A DNA stretch of 64,000 bases from Dipteronia dyeriana. Taxonomy: Eukaryota; Streptophyta; Magnoliopsida; Sapindales; Sapindaceae. The notes under the pieces were generated by a model, which searched no databases, was not told the origin of the DNA, and worked only from the letters and a program-made list of their open reading frames with translations. The translations under genes and the position numbers were made by a program. Positions 1 to 10,582 of this stretch are shown here, piece after piece (the first letter of the stretch is position 1; every line of letters starts with the position of its first letter). The stretch lies in contig CM065297.1 of assembly GCA_032871835.1 (NCBI GenBank), positions 61,739,253-61,803,252 of the forward strand, given 5' to 3'.

Positions 1-961
1 GTATTTCTTTTAGCGTTTTTGGTGAACTCATTTTTTGGAGGCTTGGATCTTCTTAGGGTTCACTTCGATTCCCCTCTGGTGAACTTGGAAACCGATGAAC
101 CTTCCTGAAGAACCCCAAATAGGCACTTATTCGGATTTAACCTCATCTGGTATCTCCTCAAGACATCTAATGTTTCCCGTAGGTCCGAAGCATGCTCATC
201 TACCGAGACACTTTTGGTCAATATGTCATCTATGTAAACTTCCATGTTTTTTCCTATTTGACAAGCAAAAATCATATTGACCAATCTTTGGTATGTTGTT
301 ATTGTATAACAGTATAAACCTTGATCGGTGTGAATGCTGTCTTTTCTTCGTCAGCCTTATTCATTTGGATTTGATTGTATCCCGAGTAAGCATTTATGAA
401 ACTAAACAATTCGTGGCCCGATGTTGCATCGACCAATTGGTCTATTCTCAAAAGTGGAAAACTGTCCTTTAAACACGCATTGTTTAGATCCGTGAAGTCC
501 ACGCATATTCTTCACTGGCCATTTTTCTTCTGGATCAGGACCACATTTGTTACCCACTGAGGGTAGCTGATTTCCCTGATCGACCCTATAACGAGTAACT
601 TTTCCACTACCTACTTAATTGCCCGACTTCTCTCGAGGTTAAATAACCTTCTCTTTTGTATTACTGGTTTCACATTTGGATCCACTGCCGAATGATGTGA
701 TATTATTCGGGCATCTATCCCTAACATGTCTTTATGACTCCAAGTGAACACATCTTTGTATTCTCTAAGCAAATTAATAAGGTTCTTCTTAACCTTTCTT
801 TCCAAATTGGCCCCAATTTTGATCTTTTTATCTGGTTCATCTTCCTTTAAGACTACCTTTTCTATCGGTTCACTTTTAGGTACCTCTGGTTCTTCCCATG
901 GATCGAACTCGAACATCAGTGATTCCTGTTCGATTTGATCAGGTCGTGTTATGGTGCGCAC
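1..961 (-). pseudogene. Ty3/gypsy reverse transcriptase region, partial and broken
   Basis: Three minus-strand pieces read as one gypsy pol segment that continues beyond the left edge. Positions 961-611 encode the linker before RT (LLREYKDVFTWSHKDM). Positions 502-299 encode the start of the palm (MDFTDLNNACLKDSFPL, then DAYSGYNQI-like FINAYSGYNQIQM). Positions 284-60 encode the catalytic YIDD box (MEVYIDDILTKS) followed by the conserved NPNKCLFGV block. In an active element this enzyme copies genomic RNA into cDNA inside the virus-like particle. Stops and frame changes separate the pieces (between 611 and 502, and between 299 and 284), so no full enzyme is made. The wording of the palm is typical of non-chromodomain plant gypsy elements. 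RNase H and integrase would lie left of the window. Confidence 0.9.
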
Positions 962-1018
962 GTGCTCACTATTGTCTCTGTCTTTTTAAACCAAAATATT
1001 AGCTCTTCTTGCCATCTC

Positions 1019-1452
1019 CTAGGACCCTTTGACTACTCCTACTTCCCATTCAGTTGGGAACTTGATCATTAGAGCGTAGGTAGCCATTACTGCCTTAGTT
1101 TTGTTCAGAAATGGTCGACCTAACAGCGCATTATAAGGCCAATTGTCCAGGTCTACCACTAAAAAGTCGAGTAACACTGTTTTCTGATAAGGTGCTACTC
1201 CGATTTTCACGGGCAGCTTCGATGTCCCGAAAGACCTGACCTCGACTCTCCCGAATCCTCTGAGTGGGGTATGAAAAGGTTACAAATCCTTTCGATCCAA
1301 CCTAAGCTGATCATAAACGGCCACATTGAGAATGTCTGCCGAGCTGCAATTGTCTACTAAAATTCTCCTGACTTCTCTGTGGCCAATTCAGGCACTTATA
1401 ACAAGGGCGTCATTTGGTTGGACATCGACCCCATGTGAATCGACCTCTGTGA
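1019..1452 (-). pseudogene. gypsy aspartic protease, catalytic motif lost
   Basis: Minus-strand reading gives the retroviral-type aspartic protease that would cut the gag-pol polyprotein. Positions 1360-1331 encode LVDNCSSADI, where this family normally has D-x-G-S-S. The catalytic-loop glycine is a cysteine here. Downstream, 1210-1019 encodes the C-terminal half with the conserved YNALLGRPFLN block and the ALMIKFPTEWEVGVVKGS tail. It sits between gag on its right and reverse transcriptase on its left, the normal order for Ty3/gypsy. A stop separates the two halves. Confidence 0.8.
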
Positions 1453-1689
1453 ATATTATCGGGTCCCATCCTTCCTCTATTCTTTTCGGGTCTGGTTCAA
1501 CAGAATTAACACCAAAATTCTACCTTGCCTCCACTGTTTCTCAAATTTCCTGAGTCCGCTCCCGGTTACTTCTCCCAGTTGATGGTCCTCCGAAGATAGT
1601 TTGTATTACTTCATTCACCTCGGGACTGTTCTTTTTGTTCCGACCAGAATTATGATCTGCCTTGGTCTTTTTGTTTTATTTTTAACTTC

Positions 1690-3373
1690 TCATCTTTCTT
1701 TAGGATTATATCTTGCAGGTGTCCTTACCGAATGAGAGTCTCTATATAGTCTCTAAGCTGGTAACATTTGTAGGTCTCATGACCGGTTTCCTTATGGAAT
1801 CTACAGTATTTTGTCATGTCTCACCGAGCAAATTAAGATTGTCGATGTAGCTCCTTCACCAGATTCTTTTCTTTCAGTATTACCAGGATTTCTTCCTATT
1901 TTTTCTAGATAGGGGTGTAGTTCGTGTATTTTTCTAGAAACTTTTTCGTGGTCTAGTCGGCATTACGCCCACTTCCCCCGGCCTTGCTTCTTTCTTTGCT
2001 ATTTCCTTTTTGTTTTCTTTTATGGTTCTATACCTTCGACTCGGTATCTTTTTGTTCGGGTCTCCCTCCATGCATGTAGCAACCTCCTGTTGCTAATTAT
2101 TCTTCCTCAGCCAACGCATATCCTCCAGCCATATCCATCATATCTGTATATCTGGTTAGACGAGCCATTCTTAGGTCAAAAGATAGCCGTCCATTCTGCA
2201 GGTTGTTTATGAAGGCAGCGATTATTGCTTAGTTATTCACGCTGCCAATTTTTGAGACCGTCTGGCCAAGCCTTCCTATATACTTCTTCAACGACTCATC
2301 TTTCCCTTGTTTCAGCTGAGAAAGGTAAGCCACTAATTTTTTCCTATGCACGTTACCTAGAAATTATCTCGAGAAGCTTCTGCTCAATTCGCTGAAGCTC
2401 CCAATACTTCCCGGAGGCAATCTTCCAAATCATCTTGAGCCTGTGTCTCCTAGAGTTTGTGAAAAATTGAGACACAGTAAAGGGTCGATGTGGGTATACT
2501 GGGCCATAACACTTTTATATCGTCTGACATGTTCTTTAGGATCTGTATCCTTCTTGAACTGTTCCATTTGTGGTATCCTGAACCTTTTTGGGAATGGAAT
2601 TCATAGGATGTCCCTGATAAAAGAACTGTCAGAATCATCATCAGACAGCTCGTTATATCCATATCGCCTAATCAACGCGTCCATTTGAAGCCTGTTGTTT
2701 TCGACTTCTTGGGTCAGGCTCTAAATCATGACATCTCTGTCTCCCACCGGTTCTCCATGATGGTTAAACTGTCAGGTAATCGTCATACCTGTTTCCAGCC
2801 CCTCTTCACTCTGTTCCAGAGTTTCATGGGCTAATCCTTAGAAGCGTATGGTTCAATGACGACATTTGCGATGATGCAGATCGCTATCCTCTGATGACGA
2901 TGATCGATCCCTACGCCGGTCATATTTATAGTGTCTATCTTGGCCTGCTTGACCGTGATTTCACCTTTTGCATGGTCATTATTCTTCGGGCGTTTCACGA
3001 TCCTTGTCCTGGTTACGTGTTATACCCCTAACTTGACTGATTTGACCTTAGTTCCTAACAACTACTGGTACATCTGGTTCAGACCCAACTATAACCGAAC
3101 GAAGCTTTATAGGTGGAGGGTTTGGCGGATGTGCCTTTTTAGCAGCTAATAGGTCTACTTCTTCTCTACCCGCGTCCGTCAGTAGCTTTGCAGTGCCTCA
3201 CGGAAAAAACGTGCTATGTCCTCACTGGTATGAGGGATTTGTTGGATACCAGCCAGTGGTGCTGGTTGGTTCTCGACGGTTGTGGTGGGATCTCGTGTAC
3301 TCCCGCCTATATGAGCATTATCTGGAGATTTTCGGATATCCCCAGAACTGTTTCTGCTTCTGCTACCAGCCAT
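1690..3373 (-). pseudogene. gypsy gag (capsid/nucleocapsid), broken
   Basis: The start is placed at the ATG on the minus strand at 3373 (MAGSRSRNSSGDIRKSPDNA), which opens a hydrophilic N-terminus. The capsid (Retrotrans_gag-like) part lies at about 2690-2090, with the recognisable stretches RKKLVAYLSQLKQGKDESL and AAFINNLQNGRLSFDLRMA. A nucleocapsid-type motif, KYCRFHKETGHETYKCYQL, is at about 1820-1750. In an active element gag packages the RNA. Several in-frame stops and frame changes break it, for example the stop inside the capsid near 2230. Protease follows at lower coordinates. Confidence 0.8.
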
Positions 3374-4262
3374 TGCTTAATTAGATCGGAGGTTTTCCCC
3401 TTCTTCTAGCGGCAGTTGTTAACGTTGATTTCTCGATGGATGAGAGAAGTCAACAATGTTGAATTTGGTGATGACCTGTCAAAGAGAAAGAGAAAGAGAA
3501 TGCAATTTGAAGTTAATAAGATACGAGTTTACGTGGTAAAACTCAGGTTATCTGAGAAATGTCCACCGGTGGTTGAATACACAACCGAGCCAAATCCACT
3601 ATTGAAAAAAAGAATTACACCACTCGATCTCTTTTATCTCTCTCTTCTAGTGATTTTTTATGTATATTTTTTGTCCTCTCTCCTTTACGATAAGATTATG
3701 GGTCTATTTATATTTGCATAGAACCCTAATCCTTGTTATACAAGTAAAATGAATTGTATTTTAATTAAAGCTGGTTGCTTGTTGGTGTCGTCTTTATCTT
3801 CTTTCCTTTTTCGGAGATCGTGTGGAGATTGAGTGGGACTTTGGTGGTATAGTCCATTTAGGACTTATTTCCTTATCGATGTGCGGTTTTCTTGTAAAAG
3901 TAGTTTTGTTGTTTGATTTGGAATTTGTTTCTTGTTCGGTGTTTTATTCTTCTAGAAACTCTTTTTGATACGGATGTCTTGCGTATTTGAGCTTGACTCT
4001 GGTTCACCCACGCGTTAATTACGTGCGAATCACGTGCTGGGTTTCTTTATTCGGGGTTCCCGTATTGTCCAGAGTAGAACATAACGTGCTAAGTACTCGG
4101 TCCCGAGTAGAACGCAACATGCCGAATACCCGTGTTCAGAGTTACTCGGATTCCTATTCCTTTGTGACGTCTTGAAGGGTATTTTTTAGATCCTACTCGG
4201 ATGCCCATCTGGCAATTTTTTCAAGGGACTGTCCGTCTTGTCAGTGACGTGGACATCCAACA
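3374..4262 (-). mobile_element. probable 5' LTR and leader of the gypsy element
   Basis: This lies directly upstream (in minus-strand sense) of the gypsy gag start, so a 5' LTR plus leader is expected. The right edge at 4262 reads ...catccaaca on the plus strand, i.e. a TGTTGGATG start in element sense. To its right the sequence changes abruptly to an unrelated AT-rich copia LTR. The inner LTR boundary is not certain. A possible end is ...AACA at 3418 (element sense), but no tRNA-complementary PBS is recognisable beside it. Short repeats of 'actcgg' and 'gagtagaac' occur at 4060-4200. There is no partner LTR in the window to compare. Confidence 0.5.
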
Positions 4263-5618
4263 AAATATACATATAACAATATCCTTATTAAAATTTTAAA
4301 AACTTTCAAATAAAAATATCTCATATCTTTTATTTAAAAATAATTAAAAATTAAATTTGAATTTAAACATTTTAAATTAAATTTCAAATATTTAATAAAC
4401 TAAAATAATCATATTATCTTATTCTATCAAATATCAACATACACCCTCCATTTAGTGATTAATTAAATAATCTTAGTATTTAATTTATTCAATCACCATT
4501 ATTCTTTAATTAAATAATCTCATTATTTAATTAATTTCGGAATAAATATGTGTCACTTTCGTAACACAATTAATTGGACATTCCGATTAATTAACCATGA
4601 CCCTTGTTACCTAAATCCATCGGGCTTACAAGGGGACCTAATGGACCTACAGTATTTTGAGCTCCAATAATCCTCAGAGTCATTAATTAAACTCTTTAAT
4701 TAATATTCCTTGATTATTAACTCCGGTGTTATTCCACTAAAATCCTGAAGCTGCACTATCTCAATTGCAGACCTTTTTACACAGACCGATACAACTCGGT
4801 GTCCATCAATATAGCTATTACACATGGTGTGATCCTCCACAGTAGTTCATAATTATAGCTGGGTTATAATATCCGTTATACCCCTCTAATTACATATATC
4901 CTTTAAGTACCGTTGATTATCTAATGGACAATAAATTCTATTTCCTTACGGAATTAGGAGAGAGCTCATATTGTCCAAGCCCCGAATCAACCCTTAAGGG
5001 AACTACCATTTACTTTTTACAAGATGTGGATTCCACTATTGTGTGTAAACCTTCCCAGCCACAAGCCAAAACACAATCCCAACATACAGAGTATATTGAT
5101 CAGGAAATGCATCTGACCTCACCCATGATATATCAAAGACCACGATCTAACCTGAAGGAGTCGATAAGACACTCTGAATTAAGATCACCCACATATAGCC
5201 ATCATTAGTTGATATATGAATCTCATCGGTAAATGGATCATAGTGAGAGATTCATATAGATCATGTCCTTGTCCTATATGATTACATCATACAAGGTGCC
5301 TCCATTTCCATATCTCATATGAATGATTCATGATAGAATCATAGTACATTACGGAATGAACCACAACTATAGATTAACAACAAATAAAGTACCAAGATTT
5401 ATTTGCTATCTATGGACTCTTTAGATTGCACGTCTCTTACTATATCTATCTGTATATGACACTCATATACATAGTTCGAGATTACATCCGACAATCTTGG
5501 ATGTTGAATATGCACAGGTTATAAAATAAACAACATAACAAGAATGAATTGAAATTTTCTTTTTATTTATTTCATAAATCCATTTACAAGTTACATGTTT
5601 AGGGCATAAACCCTAATA
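4263..5618 (-). mobile_element. copia LTR, family F2, copy 1 (truncated)
   Basis: This stretch aligns with 46260-47503 over more than 1.2 kb. Shared blocks include the 'cccttgttacctaaatc' region, the 'ccggtgtt.ttccactaaaa' block and the end 'agggcataaaccctaata' (copy 1) versus 'agagcataaaccccaaca' (copy 2). In element sense it begins with a TGTTGGGGTTTATGC-like terminus, mutated here to TATTAGGG, at 5618 and runs to lower coordinates. It stops at 4263, where the gypsy LTR begins, so its 3' part is missing compared with copy 2. Its start abuts, mid-domain, the protease gene of the copia element at 5619-7803, so it inserted there. It could be a solo LTR or the 5' LTR of an element cut by the gypsy insertion. 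Confidence 0.8.
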
Positions 5619-6961
5619 GTGTGGAACATAATAAACATTGAAGATGAAAGCATGATCTCCATTCTTCTGCTTGATCATGACATCTCCTCTTCCCTAGACA
5701 GGAATTTTTGAGATGTCGCCAAATGAGATTTAACTTGAACTTTCTCATCAAGTTCAGTGAACAAGTCTTTTCTGCCAGTCATATGGTTGTTGGCGTTAGA
5801 ATTAAGAAACCAAACATTTTGATTTCGATTTTGATATGTTGAGTTGTGTGCCATCAGCATCAACGATTCTCCTTCAGCTTGCTTTTTCTCTACAAAGTTA
5901 GAATTTTCATTTACCACGTTTGGCGGGCTTCTGCACTCGTTGCTATAGTGACCATATTTGTGGCATTTATAGCATTGAACATTTCGTTTGTCAACGTTTG
6001 AATGGTTGTTGTATCCACATCTTCTTTCTTGTCCTCTTCCTCGTGAGACATAGTTCTGTTGTCCACGTCCTCCCCTGTTTGCGTCCCTTCCTCCTCTGCC
6101 TCTACCCTTGGTTTCGACATTTCTGGAACCTCTTCCACGAGATCCTCTACCTCATTCTCTTCCTTATTGTGAGGTCCCCCATTGCTAATATCTTTTTTCA
6201 TTGAGGGAGAGCTTTAACTGGAGAGCTTACTCCAATACTCCGTCGTCACTTTTTCTTGTGGCTTTCTGCTCATGGGCTTGCAATGAACATATTAGTTCAT
6301 CAATATACATCATCTCTAGATCTTTTGTCTCTTCCAAGGCCATAACCATGAAGTCAAACTTTGGATCTAATGATCGAAAAATTTTCTCTGAAATTTTCAT
6401 GTCTGTGAGAGTTTCTCCATTTCTTCTTAACTGATTCGCAACGACCATAACTCGTGTATAGACCTCAACAATAGATTCATTAGATTCACCTCGTAGAGTT
6501 TGAAGACGGATCCTTTTTACTTTGTCAGCACCTTTGTAGGTCTTGAGAAGGGTATCACGGACTTCTTTCGACGACTTAGCGGATGCTATGATCTCAAACG
6601 TTGCTTCTTGTAGTCCTTGATAGATTATGGACTTTGCTTTACAATCTCTCTTTTGATCGACTTTGAGAGTTGTTGTTTGAGCTTCTGTCAATGTTCCTTC
6701 AGCTTATTTGGATTCAGGTTCTGTATATCCATCTTCCACAATACCCATAACATCTTGAGAGCCTAGTAGAGCTCTCATTTATATGCACCAATTGTCATAG
6801 TTGTCTTTAGTGAGTTTTGGGATGACAATATGCGCGTTACAGTTGGCCATCGAGACTTGAAGTGAGTAGATCACTAATCTGGAGTCAGAATTTGCAATAA
6901 CGGAGTGCACGGTTACATCAAGAATGGTCCAAAACCTTGAAAACCAGTCCGATTTTATCAA
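5619..6961 (-). pseudogene. copia gag and N-terminal protease, truncated
   Basis: Minus-strand reading of a Ty1/copia polyprotein. The N-terminus (VSMANCNAHIVIPKLTKDNY, about 6850) is followed at 6691-6227 by a UBN2-type gag domain (DTLLKTYKGADKVKRIRLQ, LRRNGETLTDMKISEKIFRS). An RG-rich stretch (about 6160-6020) and a CCHC zinc knuckle (CYKCHKYGHYSNEC, near 5970-5930) follow. The protease begins near 5830 with VWFLNSNANNHMTG. The normal catalytic D-S-G is N-S-N here, so it is inactive. Coding sequence breaks at 5619 in a normally conserved VYYVP block, where the F2 LTR begins. Stops interrupt gag near 6700 and 6225. Confidence 0.85.
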
Positions 6962-7455
6962 AAACCGAGTTCAAAAGTGTTCGAAACGGGCGGTCAAACT
7001 TTTTGGAAAAGTCAACCTAAGATTACAGAATATTCTCTTTGACTGACAGAATATTCCAGCCTTAATGACGTCAGCAACCGTGAATAGTAACTGATCTGGG
7101 TCGGACTCTGGGTCTGGTCAGGCTACCTGTTATTGGATAGGACTTCGGTCGAATCTAGTACTGGGTTGACGGATCGGACGTCGGGTCGGATCCTGTAAAC
7201 GGGTGATGAAGACAACCAACGCGTGTTGGTGACACGCCTTCTGGTAGGCTGCGCATTGACGGCGCGTGGACTTACTCTCCAACTTCTGACGTCGCGTGCG
7301 GCCTCTCTGTATCTCCGAGTTGGGTGGCGTTTTCACCGTTGAACTTCTGAAAATGAGTAGAATACTCTGGTGTGATCAAATATTTATTTTGATCACTTTG
7401 ATTTCTGGGCCAATTCGTATTTGGCATCTGTTCTTCGAATTTATGGTTCTCCTGC
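6962..7455 (-). other. leader of the copia element, no gene
   Basis: About 490 bases between the first gag codons and the primer-binding site. The minus-strand sense is the transcript leader. Short open frames on both strands have no recognisable content. A run of 'gggtcgga/gggtctgg' imperfect repeats is present near 7100-7190. Confidence 0.6.
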
Positions 7456-7467
7456 GCTCTGATACCA
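7456..7467 (-). promoter_or_regulatory. primer-binding site (initiator tRNA-Met)
   Basis: The plus strand reads gctctgatacca, the complement of TGGTATCAGAGC, the standard plant copia primer-binding site for initiator methionine tRNA. One base separates it from the LTR, which fixes the LTR's inner edge and shows the element lies on the minus strand. Confidence 0.95.
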
Positions 7468-7468
7468 C

Positions 7469-7803
7469 TGTTGGTGACATGGTATGGTTGAGGTCACTTG
7501 TTGTGCACCTCTGTAGAGAAATTTACGAACACAAACAATGAAAGGAGAAAAGCATTTTATTTCTCTCTAGATTTTTTTACACCACTCTACACATTACACC
7601 ACAATCTTCATCCCTTTATATAGGGAATAAGATGAGCTAAAAACAAAGACAATAAAAGCATATCAGTTGGTTGATGACAGTTGGGAGCTGGCTGGTTGAA
7701 AAATTTGGATGGTGGTTGGAGCCATGTGATGGTCGGCTTCTAGAAAGGTGGCGGGAAGGTGGTTGGCTGGAGATCAAGTTTAGTTTTCAAAAAAATCATC
7801 ACA
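7469..7803 (-). mobile_element. 5' LTR (335 bp) of the truncated copia element
   Basis: In element sense it starts TGTGATGA at 7803 and ends CACCAACA at 7469, next to the primer-binding site. It contains a TATA-type promoter (plus strand tttatatagg at about 7614, i.e. cctatataaa in sense). It abuts the ankyrin pseudogene at 7804, so the element inserted beside or inside that gene. The partner 3' LTR is not in the window, having been lost with the left half of the element. Confidence 0.8.
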
Positions 7804-8540
7804 AGTTTAGACTGCTCCAGTTCAGATCATAATATTATAATGAAAAGGGTGGAATATATGGACATGGATCCTCAATTGTATAAGGCCATATTGTACATGA
7901 ATAACCAAGTCAAGATCGTTCACACCTCAGCTATGAAAAAGGTGGATTATACCTACATTGATCTTGCATTATATAAAGCTGTAGATGACAGTAATTTTGA
8001 TATATTCCCAAAAATTGGAAAAGACTTGAGTCTCATTATAACACCTTATTCAGAATACAGTATTACACATCCATATCGAATCTAAAAGTGAAATATCTAC
8101 GTTTGCTACAATAGCTAGGTTCATGAAACAATTACTTAACAAATGTCCATAATTACTCTTCCAAGTAAGTGCTAAATGTGATACTCCATTACACGTTGCA
8201 GCAAAATTCAGACATACTTCGGTGGTAGAACTTCTCATTAAGAAAGCACAAGTTGAAAATAAAAGAGCATTATTAAGGAAGACCAATAACGCGGGAAACA
8301 CCCCTAAATTGTTTTATTGATGTGGTGACAATATTAACGAAAAAGACCCTGACTTCTTATATCGTACTATTAGTATCGGTGAAACTCCACTTGATATTTC
8401 TGTTGACAAAGTATTTTTTGGTGAAGAGCTGGTGAAATCAATATAGCATTATTGCAGTAAATTTTCCTATTAAGGACCCCATAGAAGGACAATTTTGCAT
8501 GCAGCAGTAATGAAATTTTGTTCTAGTAAGCTTATCGTCT
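7804..8540 (+). pseudogene. ACD6-like ankyrin-repeat protein fragment
   Basis: The plus strand reads as the N-terminal part of a plant ankyrin-repeat membrane protein of the ACCELERATED CELL DEATH 6 type. Visible pieces are MDMDPQLYKAI and YIDLALYKAV (the 'MDP.LYKA' start motif, present twice), LSLIITPYSE (family: 'LL/IVTP.K'), then in the +1 frame HIHIESKSEI and the ankyrin core CDTPLHVAAKFRHTSVVELL. Later come GETPLDISVDKVFFGEELV and RRTILHAAVM. A frameshift lies near 8060, and stops near 8140, 8320 and 8445 disrupt it. ACD6 proteins act in salicylic-acid-linked defence at membranes. The membrane domain is absent. The copia LTR at 7803 marks its upstream break. It is too decayed to be functional. 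Confidence 0.75.
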
Positions 8541-9013
8541 TCAAATGGTAGTTAGTGTCGATGTTTATATAAAGTGAATGCTGGGAAAGACAATTCCCTT
8601 TAATTTCCACTTATATAAATGGAAAGGCCCAAGAGTTTGCTTTTTAAATACCTTTGTAATTTGCAGATGCAAAATAGTTTAGAGTGACAGTAGTAAGATA
8701 AGGAATTTGAGGAGGATATAGACATTTTTTTTATAATCAATTTACAACCATATCTGTTTTTTTGTATAATTTGCTTAAGAAGTTTAATATTTTAGATTTT
8801 GGGAATAAAAAAAGAGTATAAATGCTAAATGACTAAATCCATTTTAGAGCAACTCTGTTTTATAAAAAGAAAATCTCCATATAAAAAATCTCCACAAATC
8901 CTATAAATATAAATGTTAAATCCAATTTAGAGTAACTCTATTATATTATATTTATATTATATATATATAATATTTATTATTTGTCTACTTTTAATTTGTC
9001 TTAGATGCGGACA
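8541..9013. other. AT-rich intergenic stretch, nothing recognised
   Basis: Very AT-rich sequence with two loosely similar stretches (8819-8860 and 8910-8940, both with 'aatgt/ctaaat' and 'tttagag.aactct'). It could hold a small decayed transposon, but I see no terminal repeats or coding sense. Confidence 0.4.
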
Positions 9014-10024
9014 AAAACAATCTGGTTCGAATCTGCAGAAAATAACAAACAGAAATTTAGGTTAGGGAATCGAGGCCTGTGTTTTACACGGTGTCCTTAA
9101 GACAATTTCACCGTATATAACACCGTATGTGTATAGCGATTGTTTCCCAGGATACAACGATTCAACAGTGGAAGTGCAAAACACAACCACTCTCAGCGAA
9201 CTCAAATTAGGTTCGAACTTACCAAGCACAAAAAGAGAAGAAGGAGAAGAGAGAATAATTACTACTCTTTTTAATTTCATGATTCTAAGAATATGTCTTA
9301 TGAAGTGTGGACTAGTGTTTTTTTTATATAGTCTAGATTGATTTGGAAATTACTTGATAACTACGTTTTAAATGATAAAGGAAATTTAATTAATGAATAA
9401 TCTTCTAAAAGATTTATTCCTGATTGATCATTGATTCTGATCACTTAGTGATCAAGTAAGTACCAGAATCCAAAATTGATCATTGATTCTGATTACTTAG
9501 TGATCAAGTAAGTATCAGAATCCAAAACGGAAATCAACTATTTCCTTAATTCAATTAATTTCCTTAATCAAAAATGAAAATTACCATTTTTCCTTATCAT
9601 TCATTTAAAACGTTTTACTTAGGGAAAATAATTAATTCTTTCCTTATCAATAAACTAATTTAGGAAAATTAAATTCTAAATAGTTGCAAAACTTCGGTTG
9701 TACTCTCACGGTCCAACCGGAGCGGCATTCGTGTACGCAAGACGTGCCCTCACACATGTTGATACGCTACTATCACACAACTACTTATATACTACATATA
9801 AGTGTTTTACCCAACCAATATGGGATGCATATTTTCCCTACACAATGGGATCACTTTGAGACTCAATTTCTCATTCACTCATTAATCGATTTGTGAGTTT
9901 GAGTATACCACTTCGAAGCTCTCACGAAGGAGAATTCGAATATACATTGATCTTTCATTTTCATGAAACCGATCATACTCAAATATTGCTCTCAAACCGT
10001 AAGTTTATCATAAATTTTCCAACA
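9014..10024 (-). mobile_element. left LTR of copia element, in inverted orientation
   Basis: This 1-kb block is the reverse complement of 14490-15455. Both contain the same open stretch reading 'SLYPGKQSLYTYGVIYGEIV', on the minus strand here and on the plus strand in the right copy. In LTR sense it starts TGTTGG at 10024. It carries an in-place 52-bp tandem duplication (9424-9475 and 9476-9527) that the right copy lacks. The coding region between the two LTRs is on the plus strand, so this LTR is the wrong way round for a normal element. No matching TSD is visible at the outer edges. Confidence 0.85.
9424..9527. repeat. 52-bp tandem duplication in the left LTR
   Basis: Two copies of a 52-base unit beginning ttgatcattgattctgat, differing at only a few bases. 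The unit contains the short palindrome 'ttgatcac/ttagtgatcaa'. The right LTR has only one, partly deleted, copy. Confidence 0.9.
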
Positions 10025-10582
10025 ATTGTTTCAGATATAGACTACAATTCTATATCTCTAATATATTATGTATTTACACAACTCGTGTGTACAACCGATA
10101 TACTATTAGAAACACACAAATATCATATATATTATATGATAGTACCGATATCAATCAGTTGATATCAAACCGGTGAATCAATAATTGATTCTAGATTTCA
10201 CAATTAAAATCACAATCAGTGTCTGGTATTACAGACTCGATTACCCAATTGAAATCGTAATTGATTTCCAAATCAGTGTCTGTTAATAAACCCGATTTTC
10301 CAAAATTGAATCAGATTATTATGTGAAATCACTGTTTTATAAATATACATATTATATTTAAAGTGCTAGAATAATGTTTGAAACACTATATTTGATATAT
10401 CAGTTATTGATATATTGTTGTACACGGGTGTTGATATATATTAACATACTAATTGTGTTATATTAGGATCTGAAATTGTTATATATATACCGGATGTGAT
10501 AGATCAATGGTTTATATCATTGTATATATGTGGTTAAAAAAAAAGGTTTGGTTTTCTATGTAAGAAGACTGTCAAATCAACT
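10025..10582 (+). other. AT-rich leader between left LTR and gag
   Basis: About 560 bases with many 'atatat' and 'gatatc' motifs and no coding sense. Immediately after the LTR edge (ccaaca) the sequence attgtttcaga loosely resembles the copia primer-binding start (attggtatcaga), with one deletion and a mismatch. This is weak. Imperfect repeats 'ttgattt...aatcagtgtctg' occur at 10205-10300. Confidence 0.4.

Noticed and set aside
9018..9050. tRNA-like T-arm wording (ggttcgaatctgc) at the edge of the left inverted LTR
   Set aside because: No matching T-stem, acceptor or anticodon arm can be formed around it. It repeats at the other LTR as ggttcaaatctgc, so it is LTR-end sequence.
9062..9280. 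Conserved 72-codon frame present in both inverted LTRs (also 15187-15405)
   Set aside because: Conservation is explained by the two LTRs being copies of each other. There is no signal that the frame itself is selected.
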